From the NCBI GenBank assembly GCA_945862465.1, contig CAMAYO010000005.1, forward strand, positions 1 to 64,000: a DNA stretch of 64,000 nucleotides, in the 5' to 3' direction. Shown in pieces: positions 31,324-41,701 of the stretch; position 1 is the first letter of the stretch, and each line of letters opens with the position of its first letter. The translations under genes and the position numbers were made by a program. The DNA is from Pseudorhodobacter antarcticus (lineage in GTDB: Bacteria; Pseudomonadota; Alphaproteobacteria; Rhodobacterales; Rhodobacteraceae). Below the pieces are notes generated by a model. That model ran no database searches and was not told the DNA's origin. It saw only the letters and a program-made list of their open reading frames with translations.

Positions 31324-31413
31324 GGTTCCTCCGGCAGCGGGTGGATGTGGCCGTGATTTACGGCTTGGGCGCACAGAAGTCACGCCCGTATTGCCGCATT
31401 GCAGCGCTAGGCG

Positions 31414-32031
31414 TCAGTTTCCGGCGGTTGTGGCTGTTGCTGCATCGGCTGCGGGGGCTATGGCATCGGCGGCAGGGGTGGCGGGGGGTTGGCATGTGGC
31501 CGTCAGGTCGTTGTACCGCGCCATCAATGTGTTGAGCAGATCATCAGGAATCGCACTTTGAATGCCCCCGTCGAATTGATCGAACACCGATTTTGCGCGT
31601 GACGTTTCCACCATGTCGATTGATTGGTGCGTCATGCCGTAAATCAAAAACGCAGCCCCCACCAAGGCTATGCCGCGCACAGCGCCAAAGACAAAGCCAA
31701 GCCCTTGGTCAATGCCGCTTAGGAATGACCGCCGAATGACTGAAGAGAAAAGCGGTGTGAAAAGCGAGGCGATGATCAGCCCCACGGCAAAAACCACCGC
31801 AAAGGCCGTGATCATCGACACTTCGCAATTCTCGCCGATCACCTTGTTGAGGATGGGTATCTCTTTGACCAAAGGCTGGGCTGCGGCGGCAAACATAAAG
31901 GCCAAAACTGCCGCACCGATCCATCCAGCAATGGCCAAGGCCTCGCGCACAAAGCCGCGCGAATAGGCCAGAATGGCCGAAAGCAGGATCACCGCTGCCA
32001 CAACGCCGTCAACAAGGGTAAAACCGTCCAT
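31414..32031 (-). CDS. cvpA: CvpA family membrane protein
   Basis: CvpA proteins are small inner-membrane proteins; the E. coli gene is cotranscribed with purF and was named for colicin V production, although its real role lies in envelope homeostasis. The 205-residue protein has four hydrophobic segments in the first 140 residues and an Ala/Thr-rich, low-complexity tail after about residue 175. The opening DGFTLVDGVVAAVILLSAIL and SRGFVREAL are typical. It lies between radA and purF, all on the minus strand. Confidence 0.92.
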   Translation of the reverse strand: MDGFTLVDGVVAAVILLSAILAYSRGFVREALAIAGWIGAAVLAFMFAAAAQPLVKEIPILNKVIGENCEVSMITAFAVVFAVGLIIASLFTPLFSSVIRRSFLSGIDQGLGFVFGAVRGIALVGAAFLIYGMTHQSIDMVETSRAKSVFDQFDGGIQSAIPDDLLNTLMARYNDLTATCQPPATPAADAIAPAADAATATTAGN

Positions 32032-32076
32032 CCAACTCTCCTGCGCGTGGCTTTGCGCTTTTTAACCCTAGGGCGG

Positions 32077-33435
32077 TTAACCCGCCCCGAACATCTCGCC
32101 CACAAAGGCCGTCAGATCGGCCATTTCCCGCATCTTCATGCCGCTGGCTTGGGTGTATTTTGACAAGCGCGGCGCAATCGCCTGTGAGAAACCAAGTTTT
32201 GACGCTTCTTTCAACCTGTTTTCGGTTTGCCCCACGGGGCGCAGCGCCCCAGACAGGCTGATTTCGCCAAAAAGCACCATGTCGGGGGGGATAGCCACAT
32301 CTTCGCGGGCCGACAAGATCGCCCCCGCCACCGCCAAATCGGCGGCAGGTTCGGTCACGCGCAAGCCACCGGCCACGTTCAAAAACACATCTAAGCCCGC
32401 AAAAGAAATGCCCACCCGCGCTTCTAGCACCGCCAAAATCGTCGAGAGCCGCCCACCATCAATTCCCACCACAGTGCGGCGCGGTGTGCCAAGAGTGGAA
32501 GGCGCGACAAGGGCCTGAATCTCGGTCAACACCGGCCTTGTGCCTTCGATACCGGCAAACACCGCCGAACCGGGCGTGGCCTTTTCGCGGTCTGACAGGA
32601 ACAGGGCGGAAGGGTTGGAAACCTCGGCCAAGCCCGCCCCCGTCATTTCGAACACGCCAATCTCATCGGCGGGGCCAAAGCGGTTTTTCACCGCGCGCAG
32701 AATGCGGAACTGGTGGCCGCGTTCGCCTTCGAAATACAAAACGGTATCGACCATATGTTCCACAACGCGCGGCCCGGCTATCTGGCCGTCTTTGGTGACA
32801 TGGCCCACCAAAATCACCGAAACACCACGTTTTTTGGCAAATGTCACCAGCTCATGCGCCGAAGCGCGCACTTGCGAGACGGAGCCGGGGGCCGAGTCGA
32901 TGTTATCCAGCCACATGGTCTGGATCGAATCGATCACCGCAAGGGCAGGGCGCTCGCGGTCGAGTGTGGTTAGAATATCGCGCAGATTGGTTTCTGCCCC
33001 CAGTTGCACATGGGCGTCTTGCAACCCCAACCGCTGCGCGCGCATCTGCACTTGGGCTGCGGCCTCTTCGCCCGAAACATACAGGCACTTCAGCCCCGCC
33101 CGCGCAAAAGCCGCCGTGGCCTGCAAGAGCAGCGTCGATTTGCCAATGCCCGGATCGCCGCCCACCAAAATCGCCGAAGCAGCCACCAACCCGCCGCCTA
33201 AGACGCGGTCAAGTTCTGCCATCCCAGAGGCGGCGCGCGGGGGCGCTTCGGCCTGCGTGGCCAGATCGGTCAGCGCGATGGTGCGGCCTTTGGCGACAGG
33301 GCCTTTTGGGCCGGCGGACAGCGGAGATTCTTCGACCAAAGTGTTCCACGCCATGCAGGCGTCACACTGGCCATTCCACTTTTTGTGGCTCGCCCCGCAA
33401 GCGGTGCAGGTGAAGGTGCTGGCGGATTTGCTCAT
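32077..33435 (-). CDS. radA: DNA repair protein RadA
   Basis: RadA is a RecA-related branch-migration helicase acting in recombination. The 452-residue protein has the N-terminal C4 zinc finger (Cys10, 13, 24, 27), Walker A GGDPGIGKSTLLL near residue 97, the RadA-specific KNRFGPADEIGVFEM, and a C-terminal Lon-like domain. The ATG is at 33435. The cvpA gene follows 45 bases later. No LexA-type box is seen upstream. Confidence 0.96.
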   Translation of the reverse strand: MSKSASTFTCTACGASHKKWNGQCDACMAWNTLVEESPLSAGPKGPVAKGRTIALTDLATQAEAPPRAASGMAELDRVLGGGLVAASAILVGGDPGIGKSTLLLQATAAFARAGLKCLYVSGEEAAAQVQMRAQRLGLQDAHVQLGAETNLRDILTTLDRERPALAVIDSIQTMWLDNIDSAPGSVSQVRASAHELVTFAKKRGVSVILVGHVTKDGQIAGPRVVEHMVDTVLYFEGERGHQFRILRAVKNRFGPADEIGVFEMTGAGLAEVSNPSALFLSDREKATPGSAVFAGIEGTRPVLTEIQALVAPSTLGTPRRTVVGIDGGRLSTILAVLEARVGISFAGLDVFLNVAGGLRVTEPAADLAVAGAILSAREDVAIPPDMVLFGEISLSGALRPVGQTENRLKEASKLGFSQAIAPRLSKYTQASGMKMREMADLTAFVGEMFGAG

Positions 33436-33495
33436 GCCCCTTCATGGCAGAGCAACGGGGGGATTTGCAAGCGAACTGGGCCTTTGGCCCAGCCC

Positions 33496-35037
<1,542 letters not shown>

Positions 35038-35129
35038 AAATTTTAGACGAATCGGGTTTTTGTTTACGTTATGTTTCCATTTTGCGCCGAATTTGTGCCA
35101 GATGATTGGTGACAGAACGGAAGATGGAT

Positions 35130-35627
35130 ATGACGCTTCACGCCCCGCTGACGGAAGTCCCGCGCAAGAACCTGACCGCCGGCTATCTTGAAACGCTTGC
35201 CATGCTAGAGCGGTTGCACCGACTGCTCTTGGATGTGATCAAGGACGAATTCGAACGGCTTGGCATCTTGGAGATCAATCCGGTGCAGGCGCTGTTGCTG
35301 TTTAACATCGCCGAGAACGAGGTGACCGCGGGCGAGTTAAAGTCGCGCGGCTATTACCAAGGCTCGAACGTCAGCTATAATCTGAAGAAATTGGTCGAAC
35401 TTGGCTATATGCACCACCAAAGATCCGACATTGACCGCCGCTCTGTGCGGGTGCGCTTAACCGAAAAGGGCCACTACGTGCGCGGCACGATGGCCGATCT
35501 TTTCACGCGCCATTCTGACATTTTGGTGCGCCGATCGGTAATGGACGATGCGCTTGTCGAGACGATTAATGGCTCGCTCAAACGGATGGAGCGGTTTTGG
35601 ACAGAGCAGATCCGGTATATTTATTAA
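35130..35627 (+). CDS. MarR-family transcriptional regulator (LdtR/PetP-like)
   Basis: A 165-residue winged-helix regulator. The DNA-binding region includes ELKSRGYYQGSNVSYNLKKL (recognition helix) and the wing DIDRRSVRVRLTEKG. It belongs to the alphaproteobacterial subgroup containing LdtR of Liberibacter, which responds to envelope or osmotic stress, and PetP of Rhodobacter. Its targets here are unknown. ATG at 35130 has GGAAG six bases upstream; ATG at 35124 and TTG at 35106 are alternatives. AT-rich sequence at 35037-35075 probably holds its promoter. Confidence 0.88.
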   Translation: MTLHAPLTEVPRKNLTAGYLETLAMLERLHRLLLDVIKDEFERLGILEINPVQALLLFNIAENEVTAGELKSRGYYQGSNVSYNLKKLVELGYMHHQRSDIDRRSVRVRLTEKGHYVRGTMADLFTRHSDILVRRSVMDDALVETINGSLKRMERFWTEQIRYIY

Positions 35628-35709
35628 GCAGCGGACGGGCGTTTTCGATGCGGGCGCTTGCGATGGGCTATGGGGAACGCTACCTGATAGAAAAACAGGA
35701 GTGTTTGCC

Positions 35710-36306
35710 ATGTTCACCGGCATCGTGACCGACCAAGGCGAGATTTTGGCCCTGCGCCAAGAAGGGGATCTGCGTGCGCGGATTGGCACCCACTATGACG
35801 TCAGCCGCATCGACATTGGCGCTTCGATCAGTTGCGAAGGGGTTTGCTTGACCGTGGTGGATCTGGGCCAAAGCCCGCGCAATTGGTTTGATGTGCAAAT
35901 CTCGGCAGAAACCGTGTCAAAAACCAATCTGCCAAGCTGGAAAGTTGGTAGCATTTTGAACTTGGAACGCGCTTTAAAAGTGGGCGATGAACTGGGAGGG
36001 CACATCGTGTCTGGCCATGTTGATGGCGTGGCCGAAGTGGTGGCGCTACAGGCCGAGGGCGACAGCCTGCGAGTGACCTTTCGCGCTCCTGATGCCTTGG
36101 CAAAGTTTATCGCCCCCAAAGGGTCCATCGCTTTGAACGGCACCTCTTTGACCGTGAACGAAGTGAACGGGGCAGAGTTTGGCATCAACTTTATCCCCCA
36201 TACCCAAGCTGTCACCACCTGGGGGCAGGTGGCTCTGGGCGATTTGGTGAACCTTGAGGTGGATACCATGGCCCGTTATGTCGCGCGGTTGCGGGAATGG
36301 GACTGA
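35710..36306 (+). CDS. ribE: Riboflavin synthase, alpha subunit
   Basis: The enzyme dismutates two 6,7-dimethyl-8-ribityllumazine molecules to riboflavin. The 198-residue protein has the two-fold repeat of lumazine-binding domains: MFTGIVTDQGEI and SISCEGVCLTVVD in the first half, HIVSGHVDGVAEV and SIALNGTSLTVNEV in the second. It begins the cluster ribE-ribB-ribH-nusB. No FMN riboswitch is recognisable upstream. Confidence 0.96.
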   Translation: MFTGIVTDQGEILALRQEGDLRARIGTHYDVSRIDIGASISCEGVCLTVVDLGQSPRNWFDVQISAETVSKTNLPSWKVGSILNLERALKVGDELGGHIVSGHVDGVAEVVALQAEGDSLRVTFRAPDALAKFIAPKGSIALNGTSLTVNEVNGAEFGINFIPHTQAVTTWGQVALGDLVNLEVDTMARYVARLREWD

Positions 36307-36426
36307 GCGCCTTTTGACCTGAAAGCAACTTTATTTCCTCGCAGTATTTGCAACTGCCCCCCAGTGCCCTATCTGGCGCTGGACCCGGTTTTTCGCTAAG
36401 GGTCAAATAACCCCTGCGAGGATCAG

Positions 36427-37527
36427 ATGACGCAAGACCAATCCGAATTTGCCGCCGCCATTTCTTCGGTCGAAGAGATCATCGAAGACGCACGTCAGGG
36501 GCGTATGTATATTCTGGTCGATCACGAAGATCGTGAAAACGAAGGCGATATTTGCATTCCTGCACAAATGTGCACACCGGATGTGATCAATTTCATGGCA
36601 ACCCATGGGCGCGGGTTGATTTGCCTGACCTTAACCGGCGAACGGATTGACCAATTGGGCCTGCCCATGATGGCGATGAAAAACTCGTCACGCCATGAAA
36701 CGGCCTTTACCGTATCGATCGAAGCGGTCGAGGGCGTGGAAACCGGCATTTCCGCCAAGGACCGCGCTTTGACGGTGGCGGTCGCTATCGACAAGACCAA
36801 GGGCAAGGCCGATCTGGCGACCCCGGGCCATGTTTTCCCGCTGCGCGCCCGCGATGGCGGCGTGTTGGTGCGCGCGGGCCATACCGAAGCTGCGGTGGAT
36901 GTCAGCCGTTTGGCCGGGCTCGACCCCTCGGGCGTGATCTGTGAGGTGATGAAAGACGATGGCACGATGGCGCGCCTGCCCGATCTGATCGCCTTTGGCC
37001 AAAAGCACGGGCTTAAGATTGGCACGATCAGCGACCTGATCGCTTACCGCCGCCGCCACGACAATCTGATCAAAGAACGCGCGGCAAAGCGGGTCACTTC
37101 GGTGCATGGCGGAGAGTGGTTGATGCGGGTTTTCGCTGATACTGCACAGGGCGATGATCACATCGTGCTGACCAAGGGCGATTTGTCGGGCGATGCGCCT
37201 GTTTTGGTGCGGATGCACCAACTTAATCCGCTGGAAGATGTGCTGGGCATCGGTGACGCCCATGTGGGCGATCTGCAAGGGGCGATGAAGGTCATCGCTG
37301 CCGAGGGGCGCGGCGCGGTGGTTTTGCTGCGCGACACCACGATGAAACTGCCGCTTGAGGGCGAAGCATCGCCGCAAACCTTGCGCATTTACGGGCTAGG
37401 GGCGCAAATTTTGGCCTCGCTGGGGCTGACGCAAATCACGCTGGTGTCAAACTCTGCTGCCCCGCGCGTTGTCGGTCTTGACGCTTACGGCCTAACCATC
37501 ACCGGCACCCGCCGCATTAAGGATTAA
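36427..37527 (+). CDS. ribB: 3,4-dihydroxy-2-butanone 4-phosphate synthase with degenerate GTP cyclohydrolase II domain
   Basis: The N-terminal half makes dihydroxybutanone phosphate from ribulose 5-phosphate for riboflavin synthesis. The acidic metal motif VDHEDRENEGDI at about residues 31-42 and the later GHTEAAVDVSRLAG are intact. The C-terminal half (about residues 205-366) aligns with GTP cyclohydrolase II, but the zinc site is gone. Where GCHII enzymes have three cysteines after HSE, this protein reads HQLNPLEDVLGIGDAH with none. It is thus probably RibB plus a non-catalytic GCHII remnant, as in RibBX-type proteins. Length 366. It is followed by ribH after four bases. Confidence 0.92.
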   Translation: MTQDQSEFAAAISSVEEIIEDARQGRMYILVDHEDRENEGDICIPAQMCTPDVINFMATHGRGLICLTLTGERIDQLGLPMMAMKNSSRHETAFTVSIEAVEGVETGISAKDRALTVAVAIDKTKGKADLATPGHVFPLRARDGGVLVRAGHTEAAVDVSRLAGLDPSGVICEVMKDDGTMARLPDLIAFGQKHGLKIGTISDLIAYRRRHDNLIKERAAKRVTSVHGGEWLMRVFADTAQGDDHIVLTKGDLSGDAPVLVRMHQLNPLEDVLGIGDAHVGDLQGAMKVIAAEGRGAVVLLRDTTMKLPLEGEASPQTLRIYGLGAQILASLGLTQITLVSNSAAPRVVGLDAYGLTITGTRRIKD

Positions 37528-37531
37528 GATC

Positions 37532-38032
37532 ATGGCTGCCAGCGAAACCCATTACACCCTGCCTGCGCCCAAATTTGACAAGCCTGTCAAACTGTTGATC
37601 GTCGTAGCACCCTATTACCGCGACATTGCCGACAATCTGGTCGCGGGGGCCAAGGCCAAAGCTGCAGCCGTGGGTGCCGAGGTTGACGTGCTGGAAGTGC
37701 CGGGCGCTTTGGAAATCCCCTCTGCCATCGCCATGGCGGGACGCTTGGCCGAGTTTGACGGCTATGTCGCTCTTGGCTGCATCATTCGGGGGGAGACGAC
37801 GCATTACGACACAGTGTGCAACGACAGCAGCCGTGGCTTGATGATGCTGGGTCTGGGTGGGTCTTGCATTGGCAACGGCATTCTGACGGTGGAAAACCGC
37901 GACCAAGCCGTGGTGCGCGCAGATCCTGCGGGCCAAGATAAAGGGGGCGGCGCGGCACTTGCCGCCTTGCACCTGATTGCAATCTCGCGCAAATGGGCAG
38001 GCCAAACCAAGGGGATCGGGTTCCGCGCATGA
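37532..38032 (+). CDS. ribH: 6,7-dimethyl-8-ribityllumazine synthase
   Basis: Lumazine synthase condenses the products of RibB and the pyrimidine branch; it often forms pentamers or capsids. The 166-residue protein has VEVPGALEIP-type loop (VLEVPGALEIPSAI) and the catalytic histidine in GCIIRGETTHYDTVC. The stop overlaps the nusB start (ATGA). Its short distance from ribB suggests cotranslation. Confidence 0.95.
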   Translation: MAASETHYTLPAPKFDKPVKLLIVVAPYYRDIADNLVAGAKAKAAAVGAEVDVLEVPGALEIPSAIAMAGRLAEFDGYVALGCIIRGETTHYDTVCNDSSRGLMMLGLGGSCIGNGILTVENRDQAVVRADPAGQDKGGGAALAALHLIAISRKWAGQTKGIGFRA

Positions 38033-38487
38033 AGGTTGATAAGAAACAGATGAAATCCGCCGCCCGGCTTTATGCTGTGCAGGCCCTGTTTCAAATGGAA
38101 TCCTCGGGCCAAACGGTCGAATCTGTGACCAAAGAGTTTGAAACCCACCGCTTCGGCGCGATTTACGATGAAGAAGAAATGGCCGAGGGTGATGTAGATC
38201 ACTTTCGCGCCGTTGTTGACCATGCTGTCAACCTGCAAGCCAAGATCGATCAGATGACGGATCGCGCTTTGGTGGCCAAATGGCCGATTGCGCGGATTGA
38301 TCCTGTGATACGCGCCTTGTTTCGCGCCGCTGGCGCAGAACTTACCGCCATGCCAACGCCGCCGCGCGTGGCCATCACCGAATATGTCGATGTGGCCAAA
38401 GCGTTTTTTCCCGATGGCAAAGAGCCTAAGTTTGTGAATGCCGTCTTAGATCACATGGCGCATGAATTAACGCCACAAGGCTTTTAA
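38029..38487 (+). CDS. nusB: Transcription antitermination factor NusB
   Basis: NusB binds boxA RNA with S10 (NusE) during rRNA antitermination. The 152-residue all-helical protein has the RLYAVQALFQMESSG opening and FVNAVLDHMA near the end. The ATG overlaps the ribH stop by four bases; the ribH-nusB pair is conserved in many bacteria. Confidence 0.95.
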   Translation: MKVDKKQMKSAARLYAVQALFQMESSGQTVESVTKEFETHRFGAIYDEEEMAEGDVDHFRAVVDHAVNLQAKIDQMTDRALVAKWPIARIDPVIRALFRAAGAELTAMPTPPRVAITEYVDVAKAFFPDGKEPKFVNAVLDHMAHELTPQGF

Positions 38488-38493
38488 CCCTTC

Positions 38494-38516
38494 ATCTGCA
38501 ATGATTTAACGCAGAT
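38494..38516. terminator. Weak hairpin between nusB and the lipoprotein gene
   Basis: ATCTGC and GCAGAT form a perfect 6-bp stem with an 11-base loop, followed by TCTT. It lies between two convergent genes, but the stem is short and the T-run poor, so the terminator call is tentative. Confidence 0.35.
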
Positions 38517-38518
38517 TC

Positions 38519-38965
38519 TTAAGGCTGCGCACGCATCGCATTTTGCGCGCCCTTCACCTCGATCGAGGTGATGCCGTCTAGGTTGAAATTGGTGATAGAG
38601 GCCACAGCCGTAATTTGACGCGAGGGTTTGGTGCCTTCGGCGGCAGGCGTGGTGGGCGGGAAAACACGAAACTCCAGAACCAAGGTGCCCGATCCATCAT
38701 TGGGCAGTTGCACAAGGGCCGCATCCCAAAAGCCTTGGGTCGGCGGCAAACCTGTGGCCCGCACCAACACGCCCGATCGCACGGGTTCAATGTCCATGGC
38801 AGTTACCTTGTCCATCAAACCGCGCGGGTCGACGGGGGCCACGTAAACCTCGACCTGCGCACCTTTGCGGGCCTTGCCGAACCATTGCAGCGGGTTCAAG
38901 TTGGTTTTGCCGCACCCGCTTAGCGTAAGCCCCAAAACGGTCATCAAGATCAGCGCGCGCTTCAT
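38519..38965 (-). CDS. Predicted lipoprotein of unknown function
   Basis: A 148-residue exported protein with a lipoprotein signal (MKRALILMTVLGLTLSGC, lipidated Cys18). The mature part is small and beta-rich with no cysteine, and contains PTQGFWDAALVQLPNDGSG, a segment I recognise as common in Rhodobacterales lipoproteins without known function. It is convergent with nusB and divergent from sufE. Confidence 0.85.
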   Translation of the reverse strand: MKRALILMTVLGLTLSGCGKTNLNPLQWFGKARKGAQVEVYVAPVDPRGLMDKVTAMDIEPVRSGVLVRATGLPPTQGFWDAALVQLPNDGSGTLVLEFRVFPPTTPAAEGTKPSRQITAVASITNFNLDGITSIEVKGAQNAMRAQP

Positions 38966-39086
38966 ATCTGCCCCCTATTTGGCTCTTGGGTAACTCAATC
39001 GGTCCGCTTTGAAAATCCCCCCTGCGCAGGGCGCTGTCTTTACCTTTGCTCGCCGCAGGGCTAGGTCTGCGCCAGAGGAGACCAAT

Positions 39087-39494
39087 ATGGCCACGCAAGC
39101 CTTTGAAGACTTAGCCGATACCTTTGAATTTCTCGATGATTGGGAAGACCGGTATCGCCACGTGATCGACTTGGGCAAGGCCATGCCGCCCTTGGACGAC
39201 AGTTTCAAAGTGTCGGCCCTAAAGGTGCAAGGCTGTGCCAGCCAGGTATGGTTGCGCCCAGTGGTAACCGCGGGACATTTCGACTTTGAGGGCGACAGCG
39301 ATGCGCTGATCGTGCGCGGCCTGATTGCGGTGCTGCACGCGCTTTATTCTGGCTTGCCCGTTGCAGCCGTGGGGCAGGTGGATGCCGTGGCGGAATTGGG
39401 CCGCTTGGGGTTGAATGACCATTTGTCGGCGCAAAGATCAAATGGTGTGCGCGCCATGGTCGAGCGGATTCGCAAAGTGGCGGCGGAAAGTTAA
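39087..39494 (+). CDS. sufE: SufE family sulfur-transfer protein
   Basis: SufE accepts persulfide sulfur from the cysteine desulfurase SufS and passes it to the SufBCD scaffold. The 135-residue protein has the sulfur-accepting Cys50 in ALKVQGCASQVWL, in line with Cys51 of E. coli SufE, and the early LDDWEDRYRHVIDLG. AGAGGAG precedes the ATG. No other suf genes are in the window. Confidence 0.93.
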   Translation: MATQAFEDLADTFEFLDDWEDRYRHVIDLGKAMPPLDDSFKVSALKVQGCASQVWLRPVVTAGHFDFEGDSDALIVRGLIAVLHALYSGLPVAAVGQVDAVAELGRLGLNDHLSAQRSNGVRAMVERIRKVAAES

Positions 39495-39506
39495 CGCCGC
39501 TTTGGC

Positions 39507-39833
39507 CTAAATCTCTTCCACTGTAATCTCTGGATACACCGCCAGATGGCCCGCAATGGCAGCCGCAGCGCCCTTTGGCCGCTCGTAAGACCAGATCACA
39601 TTCAGCGCGTCGCCCACCGAGAAATAGCTCGCCTCGCCCTTCCAAGGGCATTTGGATTTTCGTGTCGAACGCGTCAGCAGTGCCATGTTGATATCGGCAC
39701 GGGGAAAGTACATCCGGCTGGGATGGCCGCCTTCTTCGATCAGCACCGCCTTGCTGGTTTCCCCCAAGACCAGATCGCCCAAGCTTAGGCGGTAGCGGCC
39801 GATGGCGGGGGTGGTGATGATGGGCAGACCCAT
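39507..39833 (-). CDS. DUF427 domain protein
   Basis: A 108-residue beta-rich protein of the DUF427 family, function unknown. Family features seen are the GHPSRMYFPRADINMALL segment and the short CPWKGEASYFSV motif. It immediately follows aminopeptidase P: its ATG begins directly after the pepP stop codon, so the two are translated together. It is convergent with sufE. Confidence 0.88.
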   Translation of the reverse strand: MGLPIITTPAIGRYRLSLGDLVLGETSKAVLIEEGGHPSRMYFPRADINMALLTRSTRKSKCPWKGEASYFSVGDALNVIWSYERPKGAAAAIAGHLAVYPEITVEEI

Positions 39834-41618
39834 TTACAGCGCCTCGCAGGCTTGGCGGGCCCATGACAGGGCAAAATCGGACAGGCGCGGCGACAGAAGG
39901 GCCAGCACTTGGGCGTGATAGGCATTCAGCCAAGCCCGATCACCTGCAGAAAGCTGATCTGCATCGATCAGGCGGCGGTCAAAGGGGGCGAAGGTCAGCG
40001 TTTCAAAGGCAAGCTGATCGCGGTGATCGCCGATGCTCTCGGCCACTTGCACCACGATCAGGTTTTCTAAGCGGATGCCGAATGCACCTTCGCGGTAGTA
40101 ACCCGGCTCGTTGGACAGAATCATCCCCGGTTCTAGCGGCACTTCGCTGATCCGGCTCAGGCGCTGTGGGCCTTCATGCACCGACAGAAAGGCCCCCACG
40201 CCGTGGCCTGTGCCATGGTTAAAATCTTGCCCCGCCTGCCACAAAGCCTGACGCGCCAAGGGATCAAGGTCACGCCCTGCCAGACCGCGCGGCCAGCGCG
40301 CACGGCTGATGGCGATCACCCCTTGCAGCACGCGAGTGTAACAGACCCGCGCCTCCTCGCCCGGATAGCCTACGGCCACGGTGCGGGTGATGTCGGTCGT
40401 GCCATCGCGGTATTGGGCGCCGGAATCAACCAGCAACAGCTCGTTCTGGTGGATGGTGCGGTTGCTTTCGTCGGTGACACGGTAGTGCATGATGGCCCCG
40501 TTGGGCCCAGATCCGCAGATCGTGTCAAAAGAGATGTCATGCAGCGCATTGGTGGCGCGTCGAAAGCCTTCCAGCGCTTGCACCACGGCGATTTCGGTGA
40601 GGCCCTCTTTGGGGGTTTGCGCATCCAGCCAGGCCAAAAACTCTACCACCGCGGCGCCATCGCGCAGATGTGCTTCGCGCATGCCGGCAATTTCGCCAGC
40701 GTTCTTGCAGGCCTTGGGCAGACGGCACGGATCATCGCCCCACACCACTTGGCCGATCAGATCTGACACCGCGAGCGGCGCTGTGGTTTTATCGACCCGC
40801 ACCGGCCCCTTCAGCGCCTTTAGCGCCGGAATGAAGGCGGATGGGCCGTGCAGACGCACACCCGCGCCCAGATGCGCCACCACATCGCTGCCTACCTTGG
40901 CAGGGTCGATGAACAGATCAACCGCGCCGGTTTGCGACAAAACAGCAAAAGCTTGCACCACAGGGTTCTTGGGCACATCCGCGCCGCGAATGTTCAAGAG
41001 CCAACAGATTGAATCTGGCAGCGTCAGAACGGCCGCCTCTTGTCCAGCTGCGTGCAAACTGGACGCCAGCCTTGCGCGTTTCGCTGTGGCGGTTTCGCCG
41101 GCCAGATTGTCAGGATGCACAAAGACCTTACCCTGCGGCGCTGCAGGTTGATCGGGCCAAATGGCATCAACCAGATTATCCGTGGCGCGCAGGGTGATGT
41201 TGGAACCGGTCAGGGCGGATTGAAGTCTTTCAATCTCGTCCGCCGTATGAAGCCAAGGATCAAAGCCAATCACCCCAGCGGTGAGATTTTCCAAGATCCA
41301 AGGGCCGGGTTTGATCTCGGGCCAAGGCACGGGGGTGAAATGGGCCAGATCGACCTGCAATTTCACCTGCGTGCGGTAGCGCCCATCGATAAAAATGCCC
41401 GCCTTCTGTGGCAAAGCGATGCAAAATCCTGCGGATCCGGTAAAGCCCGTCAGCCATTGCAGGCGATCATCGCGCGCGGCGACATATTCGCCCTGATGCG
41501 CATCGGCGCGGGGGATCAGGTAACCAGCCAGACCCGCTTTATTAAGGGCAGCGCGCAACGCAGCCAGTCGTGCGGGCCCTTGGGTGGGGGAGGCAGGGCT
41601 GTCAAAGGTTTGAAACAT
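39834..41618 (-). CDS. Aminopeptidase P family protein (Xaa-Pro aminopeptidase, M24B)
   Basis: A 594-residue dimetal peptidase that removes N-terminal residues before proline. Two creatinase-like N-terminal domains precede the M24 catalytic fold. Metal ligands are visible in LLVDSGAQYRDGTTDITRT (two Asp), FNHGTGHGVGAF (His), ILSNEPGYY (Glu) and FGIRLENL (Glu). The length fits the long three-domain group. An inverted pair of palindromic repeats lies just upstream. Confidence 0.94.
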   Translation of the reverse strand: MFQTFDSPASPTQGPARLAALRAALNKAGLAGYLIPRADAHQGEYVAARDDRLQWLTGFTGSAGFCIALPQKAGIFIDGRYRTQVKLQVDLAHFTPVPWPEIKPGPWILENLTAGVIGFDPWLHTADEIERLQSALTGSNITLRATDNLVDAIWPDQPAAPQGKVFVHPDNLAGETATAKRARLASSLHAAGQEAAVLTLPDSICWLLNIRGADVPKNPVVQAFAVLSQTGAVDLFIDPAKVGSDVVAHLGAGVRLHGPSAFIPALKALKGPVRVDKTTAPLAVSDLIGQVVWGDDPCRLPKACKNAGEIAGMREAHLRDGAAVVEFLAWLDAQTPKEGLTEIAVVQALEGFRRATNALHDISFDTICGSGPNGAIMHYRVTDESNRTIHQNELLLVDSGAQYRDGTTDITRTVAVGYPGEEARVCYTRVLQGVIAISRARWPRGLAGRDLDPLARQALWQAGQDFNHGTGHGVGAFLSVHEGPQRLSRISEVPLEPGMILSNEPGYYREGAFGIRLENLIVVQVAESIGDHRDQLAFETLTFAPFDRRLIDADQLSAGDRAWLNAYHAQVLALLSPRLSDFALSWARQACEAL

Positions 41619-41634
41619 TAGTGGGCCTCCGCAC

Positions 41635-41695
41635 GATTTTTCTGCGAAAAATCAAATATCTACTTGGTGTCACGTTGATTTTTCGCAGAAAAATC
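41635..41695. repeat. Inverted pair of palindromic repeats
   Basis: GATTTTTCTGCGAAAAATC at 41635-41653 and its reverse complement GATTTTTCGCAGAAAAATC at 41677-41695, separated by 23 bases. Both copies are exact members of the family seen at 21693-21785. They fill the gap between cobT and the aminopeptidase gene and could fold into a 19-bp stem in RNA. Confidence 0.85.
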
Positions 41696-41701
41696 GTGGC
41701 G

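Noticed and set aside
35628-36426. Possible FMN riboswitch before or within the riboflavin genes
   Set aside because: I could not find the conserved RFN segments upstream of ribE or in the ribE-ribB gap.
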